33,764 bases of DNA from Ferrovum sp. (lineage in GTDB: Bacteria; Pseudomonadota; Gammaproteobacteria; Burkholderiales; Ferrovaceae), in the NCBI GenBank assembly GCA_010435995.1, contig JAAGNR010000091.1:1-33764 (forward strand). The letters are read 5' to 3'. Of the stretch, positions 25,194 through 33,764 are shown one piece after another. Both the position numbers and the translations under genes were made by a program. Every line of letters begins with the position of its first letter. Position 1 is the first letter of the stretch. The notes under the pieces are model-generated. The model made no database searches and was not told where the DNA came from. It worked only from the letters and a program-made list of their open reading frames with translations.

Positions 25194-25747
25194 GGTGAAA
25201 AGTCCCATTCCTTGGTTTGAAAAGTCAGGTTCCAATCGTTAGAATAGAGCGCATCCAGTTGAAAAGGCTTGGGTAAACGATCTGTATCCAACGAAAGATG
25301 CAGTTTGACATGGTAATGTTCCCCTTTGCGAAGTGGAACCGCCGTAGGCACGACCAAGTTGCTGACAGAGGCCAAAGCTTGAAGCGCTTCATCGAGAGAG
25401 GAAAAATTGAGATAAATGGCCCCGATGGAGAAACGATAGGCACGCGTCAAAGGGTTATAACTTAACCGCCGTTCCTGATGCCAGGCCACCACCTGACGAT
25501 TGAACCAATACCATCGCGGTTCCATGACTTCAAAATCGAGGGAAAATGTCACGGGAACTCCATGCTCGATGGCTTCCACCAACACAGGAGTCAAATCGAT
25601 CTGAAATTCGGCACTCAATGACAGCCCGTTTCCCTCCAGAAACTGAATTCCGGCTTGTTTCACCTCAATCCCTTGCGCACCTGCCAGCATTGCGCAAGAG
25701 CACAAAAGACATACCCAGAGGAGTCTAGCTTTTCTGAAGTACCGCAT
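25190..25747 (-). CDS. DUF4390 domain exported protein
   Basis: A 185-residue protein with a signal peptide (MRYFRKARLLWVCLLCSCAM, probable cleavage after AGA). The mature part is mainly beta-strand and includes FSLDFEVMEPRWYWFNRQVV and RRLSYNPLTRAYRFS, characteristic of the DUF4390 family. This family is always found between rsmB and ntrY in Betaproteobacteria, and its function is unknown; the position suggests a periplasmic partner of the NtrY sensor. The ATG at 25747 starts the signal peptide directly; an ATG 12 bases upstream (25759) is possible. It overlaps rsmB by 23 bases and ntrY by 4. Confidence 0.87.
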   Translation of the reverse strand: MRYFRKARLLWVCLLCSCAMLAGAQGIEVKQAGIQFLEGNGLSLSAEFQIDLTPVLVEAIEHGVPVTFSLDFEVMEPRWYWFNRQVVAWHQERRLSYNPLTRAYRFSIGAIYLNFSSLDEALQALASVSNLVVPTAVPLRKGEHYHVKLHLSLDTDRLPKPFQLDALYSNDWNLTFQTKEWDFSP

Positions 25748-27050
25748 AGTAAAACCCATCGTGAGCCTCGTCAGGCAGCAATTGGCCCTGGTTCCAAACA
25801 GGCACCCCGACGTCCGGTACCATCTCCTTGACACTGGAATTTTCCAATAAGTTGGCAACCGTCATTTGATGCACGCCCGTGGTGGTCTCCAAAAAATGAT
25901 TAATGACATCTGCATTTTCCTGTTTGAATAAGGAGCAAGTTGCATAAACCAAACGTCCTCCACGTCGCAACAATGGCCAAAGTTGCGACAACAGACGACG
26001 CTGTCGTTCGGCCATAACTGGAATATCCTCGGGCCGGCGTAACCATTTGATATCGGGGTGACGGCGGACCACCCCGGAACCGCTACAAGGGGCATCCAGC
26101 AAAATTCGATCAAACGGCCTGCCATCCCACCATGTTTCTGGCCGGGATGCGTCCGCACACAAACATTGTGCTGTCAATCCGAGGCGCCGCAAATCTCCCT
26201 CCATTTTCTTCACTCGCCCGGGTTCCACATCAATGGCAAGTACATCCAACCCATTTCCCCGCTCCAACATATGTGCTGTCTTGCCTCCTGGTGCCGCACA
26301 GGCATCCAGGACTCGTTGTCCCGAATGCAGCCCCATGAGCGTGACGGCATATTGAGCAGCGCCATCCTGTACCGAGACTGAACCCTGATCAAAGCCGGGC
26401 AATTGCCCCACAGGGACGGGACGTTCCAACATCAATCCGTCCTGACCAAATGGTTCGGCCTGCAGTCCAGCCGCGATCAATCGTGTCCGATACTGTTCCA
26501 CACTGTTATTGCGCCGATTTACCCGCAATGTCATGGGGGGATGCTTCTGCGCCTGTTGTAACAAAACTTCCCAGTGATCCGGGTGATCCTGCTGTAACCG
26601 TTCAATCCACCATTGAGGGTGGGAATATCGGCCCTCCAGAGAGGCATGAACTTGCGTCAGTAGCGCCTCTTTCTGCCGAAGCAAATTTCTCAACAGTCCA
26701 TTGACAAAACCTTTGACTCCTTCTCCACCGAACAGAACAGCCGTTTCTACCCCATGACTCACCACCGCATGAGGAGCCTGTCGGGTATACAACAGTTGGT
26801 AGGCTGCGACCATCAGCAATGTTTTCAAGGAATCATCAGGGGGACGCCGAGAAAATAGCAACTGAAGCAAGCACTCTATCTCCAGTCGATGTCGCAGTAC
26901 TCCATAAGCGCAATCTTGTAACGAGGATCGCTCATGATCCGTCAACGTTCCTTTCGCTTGCTTACGCGCTTCGATCAATGCGTAATCAAGATTCTTACCT
27001 GAGAATACTTGGAGCAAGGCCAAGGTAGACAACCGCTGAATTTCTAACAT
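25725..27050 (-). CDS. rsmB: 16S rRNA (cytosine-967-C5)-methyltransferase
   Basis: A 441-residue enzyme that methylates C967 of 16S rRNA. An N-terminal NusB-like RNA-binding domain (residues 1-~140) precedes the catalytic domain. SAM motif: VLDACAAPGGKTAHMLE. The catalytic cysteines lie in DAPCSGSGVVRRHPDIKW (motif IV) and YATCSLFKQENADV (motif VI), both needed in this family. Length agrees with E. coli RsmB. The start lies inside the end of fmt (7-base overlap), the classic def-fmt-rsmB order. Confidence 0.97.
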   Translation of the reverse strand: MLEIQRLSTLALLQVFSGKNLDYALIEARKQAKGTLTDHERSSLQDCAYGVLRHRLEIECLLQLLFSRRPPDDSLKTLLMVAAYQLLYTRQAPHAVVSHGVETAVLFGGEGVKGFVNGLLRNLLRQKEALLTQVHASLEGRYSHPQWWIERLQQDHPDHWEVLLQQAQKHPPMTLRVNRRNNSVEQYRTRLIAAGLQAEPFGQDGLMLERPVPVGQLPGFDQGSVSVQDGAAQYAVTLMGLHSGQRVLDACAAPGGKTAHMLERGNGLDVLAIDVEPGRVKKMEGDLRRLGLTAQCLCADASRPETWWDGRPFDRILLDAPCSGSGVVRRHPDIKWLRRPEDIPVMAERQRRLLSQLWPLLRRGGRLVYATCSLFKQENADVINHFLETTTGVHQMTVANLLENSSVKEMVPDVGVPVWNQGQLLPDEAHDGFYYAVLQKS

Positions 27051-27985
27051 ACCTCTCCCAAGCGGTCACCGACCACCAATCGACTTCCGCGTAAAAATTC
27101 CTTAACGGTCATTACAACCCCCCCCGAGCGCTGCAGTTTTGTCACGCGCAAAACTCCGGAACCACAGTGTACTCGAATGCATTCTTCGTCAACCCAATCA
27201 ATTTCACCGGGATGGCCACTGCGACCCTCTGCCTGTACCTCCTCGGATTCCCAGAAACGCAATATTTCTCCACGCCATCCAGTGCGCGCTATGGGAAAGG
27301 GATTAAATGCCCGAATCTGGCGCTCAATTTCCCGTGCGGATCTACTCCAATCGATTTCCGCTTCTGTCTTGAGGATTTTTTGGGCATAGGTCACACCCAT
27401 CTGCGTCTGGGGGCGAACGCACCAGCGCCCCTGTTCCAGTAAATCCAAGCCGTCAATCAGGGTTTCTGCACCCAGATGTGCCAGACGATCATGCAACGAC
27501 TGTGTCGTATCCCGTGCCTGAATCGGGCATCTCCGTTCCAGGCCAACAGGGCCGGTATCCAAACCCTCTTCCATTTGCATTAAACATATCCCGGATTCTT
27601 CATCCCCGGCCAGAAGAGCTCGTTGAATAGGAGCTGCACCACGCCAGCGCGGCAGTAAAGACGCATGGACATTAAGCGCTCCAAAGGGGGCAAGAGTCAG
27701 TATCGAAAGAGGTAAAATTTGACCATAAGCAACCACCACCAAAACGTCCGCTTCCCAAACTTTCAAGGATTCTGCCATCCCCGCATCCCGCAAAGACAAA
27801 GGTTGCAAAACCGGAATGGATTGGATCAAGGCGCGTTGTTTTACCGGACTTTGGGTCAACCGTTGACCCCGACCAGCAGGTCTATCTGGTTGAGTCAATA
27901 CGGCTGCTACCGAATGGCGTGAAGCGATCAAAGCACGTAGACTGTGTTCGGCAAATTCTGGAGTTCCGGCAAAAAGCACGCGCAT
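27044..27985 (-). CDS. fmt: Methionyl-tRNA formyltransferase
   Basis: A 313-residue enzyme that formylates Met-tRNA(fMet) using 10-formyl-tetrahydrofolate before translation starts. The N-terminal domain begins [19 protein letters not shown]. The catalytic region is LNVHASLLPRWRGAAPIQRA, with the Asn and His of the active site, and the catalytic Asp lies in MEEGLDTGPV. The C-terminal tRNA-binding domain is complete. The ATG at 27985 shares one base with the def stop (TGATG); an upstream TTG is not needed. Confidence 0.97.
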   Translation of the reverse strand: MRVLFAGTPEFAEHSLRALIASRHSVAAVLTQPDRPAGRGQRLTQSPVKQRALIQSIPVLQPLSLRDAGMAESLKVWEADVLVVVAYGQILPLSILTLAPFGALNVHASLLPRWRGAAPIQRALLAGDEESGICLMQMEEGLDTGPVGLERRCPIQARDTTQSLHDRLAHLGAETLIDGLDLLEQGRWCVRPQTQMGVTYAQKILKTEAEIDWSRSAREIERQIRAFNPFPIARTGWRGEILRFWESEEVQAEGRSGHPGEIDWVDEECIRVHCGSGVLRVTKLQRSGGVVMTVKEFLRGSRLVVGDRLGEVC

Positions 27986-28488
27986 CAAAGGGTATCCCGT
28001 GCACGTTTACGCAATTTGGTTTTGATGCGGTTTTGTTTGAGGAGCGAAAGATAGTCTACAAACACTTTCCCCTGCAAATGGTCCATCTCGTGCTGGATGC
28101 AGGTGGCTAGCAAGCCGTCCGCTTCCTGAGTAAACGTTCGTCCTTCCCTATCCCAAGCCTCCACCACAATCTTGTCTGCACGCGTCACACGATCGTAGAT
28201 TCCGGGTACTGAAAGACATCCCTCTTCATGCTCCCGCTCTCCTTCTAGTTTTAGTAATCTTGGATTGATGAACACTTGGGGAGCGTTCTGCTCTTTCGAG
28301 ACATCTAGTACAATGACACAGCGATGAACATCGACTTGGGTTGCAGCCAAGCCTATTCCCACCGCGGCACGCATGGTTTCAATCATGTCATCCACTAGGC
28401 GCTGGATGACCTCATCCACCTCACGAACAGGCTTGGCTTTGGTATAGAGTCGAGGGTCAGGATAACGGAGAATGGGGAGAAGAGCCAT
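27985..28488 (-). CDS. def: Peptide deformylase
   Basis: A 167-residue metalloenzyme that removes the N-formyl group from new proteins. All three family motifs are intact: GIGLAATQV (motif 1), EEGCLSVPG (motif 2, Cys metal ligand) and QHEMDHL (motif 3, two His ligands and the catalytic Glu). The ATG at 28488 gives the standard N-terminus [14 protein letters not shown]; the frame is open for 29 more codons, but these run into the dprA side of the divergent region. No good Shine-Dalgarno sequence is seen. It is the first gene of a long minus-strand run. Confidence 0.97.
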   Translation of the reverse strand: MALLPILRYPDPRLYTKAKPVREVDEVIQRLVDDMIETMRAAVGIGLAATQVDVHRCVIVLDVSKEQNAPQVFINPRLLKLEGEREHEEGCLSVPGIYDRVTRADKIVVEAWDREGRTFTQEADGLLATCIQHEMDHLQGKVFVDYLSLLKQNRIKTKLRKRARDTL

Positions 28489-28530
28489 AAAAGGGTCGAG
28501 TAAAATTGGGTAATCGTCAAAGAAGGCTCT

Positions 28531-28536
28531 ATTATA
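28531..28536 (-). promoter_or_regulatory. Candidate -10 box for the def-to-glycan operon
   Basis: A perfect TATAAT on the minus strand, 43 bases upstream of the def ATG, in the 64-base gap between def and dprA. Transcription would start near 28524. At 17-base spacing the -35 position reads AAATCA, a poor match, so an activator may be needed. No other convincing promoter is visible for the minus-strand genes down to 18174. Confidence 0.4.
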
Positions 28537-28552
28537 GCGGGCAAAGTCAACC

Positions 28553-29554
28553 ATGATTTCTATGCCAACATTCACTGCTCAAATCCCCACTGCATTTGAC
28601 GAAGAATCTGTGCGTATCTGGATGAATCAGGGGCCCCATCACGTCATCAACGCGCAGGATCCTGATTACCCGAAAGCGCTCCATCATTTGGTTTCCCCTC
28701 CCCATCATCTGTATCTGAAAGGCGATCGATCCCTTCTGGGAAAACCCATGCTGGCTATAGTAGGAAGTCGCCATGCCACACCACAGGGACTCATCGATGC
28801 CACCGCCTTCGCCCGTTCGTTATCCCGATCCGGCCTCACGATTATCAGCGGACTAGCCTATGGTATTGACGCTGCAGCCCATCAGGGGGCGCTGGAGGGG
28901 AAAGGTTCTACCGTAGCGGTGATGGCTACAGGAATCGATCGCCTCTATCCTGCAGCACATGCCGGTTTGGCACAGCAAATTGTCGCGCAGGGATTGATTC
29001 TGACCGAATTTGATTTTGGTACCCCCGCCAAACCCTGGCATTTTCCTCACCGTAATCGACTGATTGCCGGGTTGTCTCTGGGATGTCTGGTGATCGAAGC
29101 CAGCCTGGATAGCGGTTCACTCATCACCGCCCAACTGGCGCTGGAGCAAGGAAAAGAAGTGTTTGCTGTACCAGGATCCATCCACTCACCCCTGTCAAAA
29201 GGATGCCATAAACTCATCCGGGAAGGAGCAAAATTGGTAGAAACCGCGCAGGATGTTCTGGAAGAGTTGGAACAACTGATTCCATCAACCCAGCCCATAG
29301 GTGAGCGCATACATTCCGCGGTTAACTCGGTTGATCCAGTGGCAGAGATTCAATTTCCCTCTGAAGGAGGACGGTTTCTGTGGCAAAATATGGGAGATAA
29401 ACCGGTTACCCTGGATCAACTCTCCAAACAAAGTAACTTGACGATGAGCCAAGTATCCCTCATGCTGGCTTCACTTGAACTCGCTGGTCTCGTGGTATGG
29501 CTTGGGGGGAGGGTGCAACGTTTGGTGCGCCACACGCCTCTGATTCATGGTTAA
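28553..29554 (+). CDS. dprA: DNA-processing protein A (DprA/Smf)
   Basis: A 333-residue Rossmann-fold protein that binds single-stranded DNA taken up in transformation and loads RecA. Core motifs: [40 protein letters not shown] and [14 protein letters not shown]. The C-terminal winged-helix domain (about 270-330) is present. The N-terminal SAM-like region is shorter than in the ~370-residue E. coli protein. An ATG 9 bases downstream (28562) is an alternative start. It is divergent from def, a common arrangement, and precedes smg. Confidence 0.95.
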   Translation: MISMPTFTAQIPTAFDEESVRIWMNQGPHHVINAQDPDYPKALHHLVSPPHHLYLKGDRSLLGKPMLAIVGSRHATPQGLIDATAFARSLSRSGLTIISGLAYGIDAAAHQGALEGKGSTVAVMATGIDRLYPAAHAGLAQQIVAQGLILTEFDFGTPAKPWHFPHRNRLIAGLSLGCLVIEASLDSGSLITAQLALEQGKEVFAVPGSIHSPLSKGCHKLIREGAKLVETAQDVLEELEQLIPSTQPIGERIHSAVNSVDPVAEIQFPSEGGRFLWQNMGDKPVTLDQLSKQSNLTMSQVSLMLASLELAGLVVWLGGRVQRLVRHTPLIHG

Positions 29555-29559
29555 CCATG
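29546..29559. repeat. 14-bp perfect palindrome across the dprA stop codon
   Basis: CATGGTTAACCATG contains the dprA TAA stop and is followed by a short T-rich stretch (GGTTTTCG). It may be a chance site, a weak terminator or an operator before smg. Confidence 0.5.
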
Positions 29560-29590
29560 GTTTTCGTATTGTTGACGCGAGGATCTCATA

Positions 29591-30067
29591 ATGGTAGACA
29601 TCCTTATATTCATGTATGAAAATTTTTTTGGCAGCGGGATCTATCCGGCCCATACGGTGTTAGCCAATCGGTTGTATGCTGCCGGATTTGAAGAAACCGA
29701 AGTGTCTGGTACTTTGGCGTGGCTGGAAAGCTTGCGCAAAGAGTCCTCCGATACCCAGGGATTTTCTACGGCAGGTCCGGATGCGCGCTGGCAGTCCTCT
29801 TTGGCTCAGCGCCCTCTGGCTCTTCAGGAAGAAGAAAGACTGGGGGTCGAGGGCTGGGCGTTTTTGGCATTTTTGGAGAACAGCGGAGTTTTGACTCCCG
29901 CTCAACGAGAACTGATTCTCACTGGGTTGATGGCCCTGGAAGAAGAAGAACCTGATCTCGAACGACTGAAACTGATTGCACTCATGGTGTTGTGGCGTCA
30001 AGGAGATGCTCTTGATGCCTTGTTGGTGGAAGAACTCATTTATTTTCAAGATACCTTGCTACACTGA
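29591..30067 (+). CDS. smg: Smg family protein (DUF494)
   Basis: A 158-residue all-helical protein. It begins VDILIFMYENFF and contains LANRLYAAGFEETEVSGTLAWL, both typical of Smg/DUF494; the C-terminus IALMVLWRQGDALDALLVEE is also typical. The family lies between dprA and topA in most Betaproteobacteria and Gammaproteobacteria; its molecular role is unknown. GAGGA ends 8 bases before the ATG. topA starts 9 bases after the stop. Confidence 0.94.
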   Translation: MVDILIFMYENFFGSGIYPAHTVLANRLYAAGFEETEVSGTLAWLESLRKESSDTQGFSTAGPDARWQSSLAQRPLALQEEERLGVEGWAFLAFLENSGVLTPAQRELILTGLMALEEEEPDLERLKLIALMVLWRQGDALDALLVEELIYFQDTLLH

Positions 30068-30076
30068 GCGATAACC

Positions 30077-32728
30077 GTGTCTAAAAACCTTTTGATTGTA
30101 GAATCTCCCTCCAAAGCCAAAACCCTCAAAAAATATCTTGGGCCGGATTTTGAAATTCTTGCGTCCTATGGTCACGTTCGAGATCTGATTCCAAAAACTG
30201 GGGCCGTTGACCCAGACGCCAACTTTGCCATGAAGTATCAGTTGGTAGAACGCAACCAGAAACACGTAGAGGCCATCCGTCGTGCCGTAAAATCGGCCGA
30301 ACATATCTATCTGGCCACTGACCCGGATCGCGAGGGGGAAGCCATTGCCTGGCATCTGGTGGAAATCCTTAATGATCAACAACTGCTCAAGGATAAGCCC
30401 CTGGAACGCGTGGTGTTCTATGAAATCACACAGAATGCCATTCGTGAAGCCGTAGCCCATCCTCGTGCGTTGTCTCTACCTCTGGTCAACGCCCAACAAG
30501 CGCGACGCGCCTTGGACTACCTGGTAGGCTTTAATCTGTCTCCCTTATTGTGGAAAAAAATTCGCCGTGGTCTTTCTGCTGGCCGAGTTCAAAGCCCCGC
30601 CCTACGCCTCATTGTCGAGCGCGAGCAGCAAATCACTTCATTCAAACAGGAAGAGTACTGGTCAGTACATCTGGAAAGCCAGAAAGAACAACAAACCTTC
30701 CCTGCCCGTTTGATTCAGTGGCAGGGAGAAAAGCTACAGACCCTGAGCATTTCCAATGAAGATCGGCAAAACACCATTCTGGCGGCGCTGCAAAATCAAG
30801 GAGCTCGCGTTGGCAGCGTAGACAAAAAACAACGGCTTCGTCATCCCGCTCCCCCCTTTACCACGTCCACCTTGCAACAGGAATCGGTGCGTAAATTGGG
30901 GTTTACCACGGACCGAACCATGAAAGTGGCCCAGCAGTTGTACGAAGGGATCGATATCGGCAGTGGAGCCGTGGGGTTGATCTCTTATATGCGTACGGAT
31001 TCTGTACAGCTGTCCCAGGAAGCGCTTCAAGATATTCGTGCCTATATTCAGCAGTCCTATAATGGGGAATATCTTCCTGCAAAGCCTAATTTTTACGCCA
31101 ATAAAACCAAGAATGCGCAGGAAGCTCACGAAGCCATTCGTCCCACTTCCATTTCCCATACGCCGGAAAACATGCGTAGCCATCTGAATCCGGAACAATT
31201 TCGTCTGTATGAAATGATTTGGAAACGCACGGTGGCCAGCCAGATGACCTCGGCGCAATTTGATACTGTATCCGTGGACATCGCTGTTGGACCTGATGCG
31301 ATTTTTCGGGCCAATGGTCAAACCATGACCTTTGCAGGATTTACCGCCGTATATCGGGAGGATGTGGATGACCTTCCCAACGATCACGACGAAAATGACC
31401 GACGTCTTCCGCCACTACAGGAAGGCGATATTCTTGTCATTGAACGTCTCTGGGGCGAACAACATTTTACCCAACCGCCTCCGCGCTATACCGAAGCCAG
31501 CCTGGTCAAATCATTGGAAGAATATGGCATTGGGCGGCCGTCTACTTATGCCAGTATCATCAGTACGCTGGTTCAACGGGAATATGTCACGCTGGACAAA
31601 AAACGCTTCACCCCAACCGATGTCGGTGAAGTGGTCAATCGGTTCCTGACGGAGCATTTCGCTCGCTATGTGGACTATGACTTCACAGCGCGTCTGGAAG
31701 ATCAGCTCGATTTGATTTCGGAAGGTAAGCTCGAATGGTTGCCAGTTTTACAACAATTCTGGCAAGATTTTGCGGCCCAGCTGGAAGAAAAAGCATCCGT
31801 CTCCCGTGCGGAAATCACGCAGGAGTTGCTGGATGAGGCCTGTCCAAAATGTGGTAAGCCATTATCGATGCGCCTTGGAAAGCGCGGGAAGTTTATCGGT
31901 TGCAGCGGTTTTCCGGAGTGTGATTTTACCCGTAGCCGCGATGGAGATGCGCCCACAGAGGGGCCCGTAACCATTGGCATTGACCCGTCCAGCCAAACTC
32001 CCATACTGTTGATGACCGGTCCTTATGGACCCTATGTCCAACTGGGAGATTCGGCACCAGATGGTAAGAAACCGAAACGAATGTCTTTGCCCAAGGGAGT
32101 CTTACCTGCTCAGGTAAACTTGGATATGGCCATGAAATTATTGGCATTGCCTCGTACCCTGGGAGCACATGCAGAAACTTCCAAGCCCGTAATCGTCAAT
32201 ATCGGCCGGTTTGGACCTTATATTCAGCACGATGGCGCCTTCCGTTCCATTCCCAAGACAGATTCCATTTTTGAGATTTCCTTGGAACGCGCCCAAGTAC
32301 TTCTGGCCGAACCTAAAAATCCCGGTCGTGGTGGTGCCGCTGGAGCTCTGAGAAAACTGGGGGAACATCCTCGAGACAATCAACCCATTGAGCTCTTCAG
32401 TGGTCGCTATGGCCCTTATATCAAACATGGGAAATTGAATGTAACCGTCCCTTCGGATATGGCGATAGATCAATTGACCCTAGATGATGCTCTGGACTTG
32501 ATCGCAGCCAAGCTGGCCAATGCTCCGGACAAACCCGAAAAACCCCCAGTCAATGGAAATACTTTGGCCCGTGGAAAAGAAAACCGTCGCCCCCAAAAAG
32601 CTCAGGGAAATACCGCCGGATCGAGGAAAAACCCCGTCAAAGTTGGGGTAGCTCAGCGAGCGCCGACTCCGGAAGTCAAGCATACTTCAATCACCAGAAA
32701 AAAGACTTTGCGGAAAGTGGCTCCCTGA
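30077..32728 (+). CDS. topA: DNA topoisomerase I (type IA)
   Basis: An 883-residue enzyme that relaxes negative supercoils. The start is a GTG. TOPRIM domain: LLIVESPSKAKTL and TDPDREGEAIAWHL, with the acidic metal ligands. The active-site Tyr is Y304 in GLISYMRTDS. One C4 zinc ribbon is clear (CPKCGK through GCSGFPECDF). Three C-terminal repeats follow, each with a G(R/P)(Y/F)GPY core: TGPYGPYVQLGD, GRFGPYIQHDG and SGRYGPYIKHG. A basic tail rich in Lys/Arg closes the protein. This domain layout is the one usual in Betaproteobacteria, differing from the three-zinc E. coli form. Confidence 0.97.
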   Translation: MSKNLLIVESPSKAKTLKKYLGPDFEILASYGHVRDLIPKTGAVDPDANFAMKYQLVERNQKHVEAIRRAVKSAEHIYLATDPDREGEAIAWHLVEILNDQQLLKDKPLERVVFYEITQNAIREAVAHPRALSLPLVNAQQARRALDYLVGFNLSPLLWKKIRRGLSAGRVQSPALRLIVEREQQITSFKQEEYWSVHLESQKEQQTFPARLIQWQGEKLQTLSISNEDRQNTILAALQNQGARVGSVDKKQRLRHPAPPFTTSTLQQESVRKLGFTTDRTMKVAQQLYEGIDIGSGAVGLISYMRTDSVQLSQEALQDIRAYIQQSYNGEYLPAKPNFYANKTKNAQEAHEAIRPTSISHTPENMRSHLNPEQFRLYEMIWKRTVASQMTSAQFDTVSVDIAVGPDAIFRANGQTMTFAGFTAVYREDVDDLPNDHDENDRRLPPLQEGDILVIERLWGEQHFTQPPPRYTEASLVKSLEEYGIGRPSTYASIISTLVQREYVTLDKKRFTPTDVGEVVNRFLTEHFARYVDYDFTARLEDQLDLISEGKLEWLPVLQQFWQDFAAQLEEKASVSRAEITQELLDEACPKCGKPLSMRLGKRGKFIGCSGFPECDFTRSRDGDAPTEGPVTIGIDPSSQTPILLMTGPYGPYVQLGDSAPDGKKPKRMSLPKGVLPAQVNLDMAMKLLALPRTLGAHAETSKPVIVNIGRFGPYIQHDGAFRSIPKTDSIFEISLERAQVLLAEPKNPGRGGAAGALRKLGEHPRDNQPIELFSGRYGPYIKHGKLNVTVPSDMAIDQLTLDDALDLIAAKLANAPDKPEKPPVNGNTLARGKENRRPQKAQGNTAGSRKNPVKVGVAQRAPTPEVKHTSITRKKTLRKVAP

Positions 32729-32732
32729 ATTC

Positions 32733-33575
32733 ATGTGGTCTATTCTCATTCCGACCTGGAATAATCTGGAGTTATTACAACACTGTCTTAAGTATTTGGA
32801 CAAATATACCCAGCATCCTTATGAAGTCATTCTGCATATCAATGAAGGAAACGACGGGACTTTGAAATGGGTACAGGATCAGGGGATCCGTCATACCCAT
32901 TCACCCGACAATATTGGAATTTGCCGTGCCCTCAACCAGATCGCTTCACTAGCCCGCTATCCTTATCTGGTTTACCTCAATGATGATATGGTTTGCTTGC
33001 CGGGTTGGGATAATGCGTTGAAGGACGCCATTGAGGGTTTGGACACCGATGCCTTCATGTTATCGGGTACCATGATCGAACCCATCGTTTCTGGTAATGC
33101 CTGTGCGCTGGTAGGAAATTTTGGCCGAGACCCGGAAAGTTTTCAGGAAACCGCTCTGATACACGCGTTGCCTCAACTCTTGCTCCCCAACTGGTACGGA
33201 TCTACCTGGCCCCCCACGGTGGTTCATCGTTCATGGTGGGATAGGGTAGGGGGTTATAGCTTAGAATTCTCTCCCGGCATGAGCAGTGATAACGATTTTT
33301 CCAGAAAAATGTGGGCCGCAGGGTGTCGCATTTTTCTTGGCATTGGCGCCTCACGGGTCTATCACTTCATGTCAAAATCCACGGGTAAAGTAAAACGGAA
33401 TGATGGTAGGCGCCAGTTTCTGGATAAATGGGGAATTACCCAATCGACCTTTGATCGCCACTACCTGCGTCGTGGTTTACCCGCCCAAACCATCAGGCTG
33501 AGTGAACCTTCCTTGACGCCCGGCTTGCTTTTCGACCGCGGACGAAGTTTCCTCAAACGCTGGTTGGGATTATGA
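32733..33575 (+). CDS. Glycosyltransferase family 2
   Basis: A 280-residue GT-A enzyme. The N-terminus (WSILIPTWNNLELLQHCLKY) is the nucleotide-binding start of GT2 proteins. The metal-binding DxD-type motif is YLNDDMVCLPGW, and the region GGYSLEFSPGMSSDNDF fits the acceptor/catalytic-base segment. No membrane helices. The start lies 4 bases after the topA stop, so it is probably co-transcribed with topA, an unusual partner. It likely adds a sugar to a surface glycan; the substrate is unknown. Confidence 0.88.
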   Translation: MWSILIPTWNNLELLQHCLKYLDKYTQHPYEVILHINEGNDGTLKWVQDQGIRHTHSPDNIGICRALNQIASLARYPYLVYLNDDMVCLPGWDNALKDAIEGLDTDAFMLSGTMIEPIVSGNACALVGNFGRDPESFQETALIHALPQLLLPNWYGSTWPPTVVHRSWWDRVGGYSLEFSPGMSSDNDFSRKMWAAGCRIFLGIGASRVYHFMSKSTGKVKRNDGRRQFLDKWGITQSTFDRHYLRRGLPAQTIRLSEPSLTPGLLFDRGRSFLKRWLGL

Positions 33576-33764
33576 TCTCCTGGTCAGAGCCAATTTCCTG
33601 TTCCCATCCACCAGAAAAGTTGACTGCTCCCCTTCCTTGAGGAGAGGGAGCAGTCAATTCGTCTAGATGAGCATGATCAGTTATTTTGATGGATTTTCAG
33701 GGGGTGGTGATCATTTTGGATGAGGGTCGAGGGGGGTGACGCCCTCACGGGGGTTGATTTCCAA
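33576..33764. other. Non-coding end of the window with repeated TGATCA...TTTTG motifs
   Basis: Besides the hairpin there are two related direct motifs: TGATCAGTTATTTTGATG (starting 33674) and TGATCATTTTGGATG (starting 33708). A G-rich stretch with the small palindromic element GGGTGACGCCCTCA follows. No open reading frame of note is seen. Multiple short repeats of this style occur at the ends of IS21-family elements, so this may be the edge of one; the sequence stops too early to tell. Confidence 0.35.
33618..33659. repeat. Long hairpin after the GT2 gene
   Basis: Arms TTGACTGCTCCC (33620-33631) and GGGAGCAGTCAA (33646-33657) match perfectly over 12 bp; four further pairs close toward a TTGA loop, and the outer bases extend by a wobble and an A-T pair. 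The plus strand lacks a clean U-run after it. The minus strand has a short one (CTTTTC). It may act as a transcription barrier or be part of a repeat or mobile element. Confidence 0.75.

Noticed and set aside
28531-28550. TTGACT followed by TATAAT on the minus strand before def
   Set aside because: The spacing is only 8 bases, too short for a sigma70 pair; I kept the TATAAT alone as a candidate -10 box.

Overview
The window is about 33.8 kb of gene-dense proteobacterial chromosome, with roughly half G+C by eye. Three gene orders are typical of Betaproteobacteria and their relatives: hemC-hemD-hemX-hemY, aroQ-accB-accC-prmA, and ntrX-ntrY-DUF4390-rsmB-fmt-def facing dprA-smg-topA. I therefore infer a betaproteobacterium, perhaps an environmental or acidophilic lineage; the genus cannot be fixed from the sequence alone. 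No rRNA, tRNA, CRISPR array or intact transposase was seen, and no stretch over 300 bases lacks a gene.

Layout. (1) 1-2692 (+): the 3' part of hemC, then hemD, hemX and a very short hemY, a haem-biosynthesis operon with ATGA/GTGA overlaps. (2) 2659-3675 (-): a ferredoxin-type flavin reductase that converges on and overlaps hemY. (3) 3711-10430 (+): an SDR-like protein, then aroQ, accB, accC, prmA, gcvH, tpx, a PfkB sugar/nucleoside kinase and a lysophosphatidate acyltransferase (shikimate pathway, fatty-acid and lipid synthesis, ribosome modification, peroxide defence). (4) 10427-11799 (-): a single-CBS protein, a small lipoprotein and apaH. (5) 11956-13320 (+): a lipoprotein GDSL esterase. 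(6) 13367-14290 (-): a beta-hydroxyacid dehydrogenase. (7) 14445-18115 (+): a secreted phosphoesterase, a heptosyltransferase-like GT9 and an FkbM methyltransferase, joined by ATGA overlaps; the FkbM frame is broken at a run of ten A's. (8) 18174-28488 (-): a nearly gapless run def-fmt-rsmB-DUF4390-ntrY-ntrX followed by a GT4-type glycosyltransferase, an O-antigen ligase/polymerase and a GH130-like beta-propeller protein. (9) 28553-33575 (+): dprA, smg, topA and a GT2 glycosyltransferase, then a strong hairpin and repeated motifs that may be the edge of a mobile element.

The most interesting region is 14.4-25.2 kb. Two opposed, translationally coupled gene sets for surface glycans meet near 18.1 kb. 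One ends in an FkbM methyltransferase whose expression appears to depend on a homopolymer A-tract. The other is attached directly to the NtrY/NtrX two-component system, and this NtrX has lost the Walker A lysine, the Walker B acidic pair and the sigma54-contact (GAFTGA) segment. This suggests an envelope-glycan programme tied to a sigma54-independent NtrX, with a possible on/off switch in the methyltransferase. The gene identities are well supported; the regulatory reading is inference.
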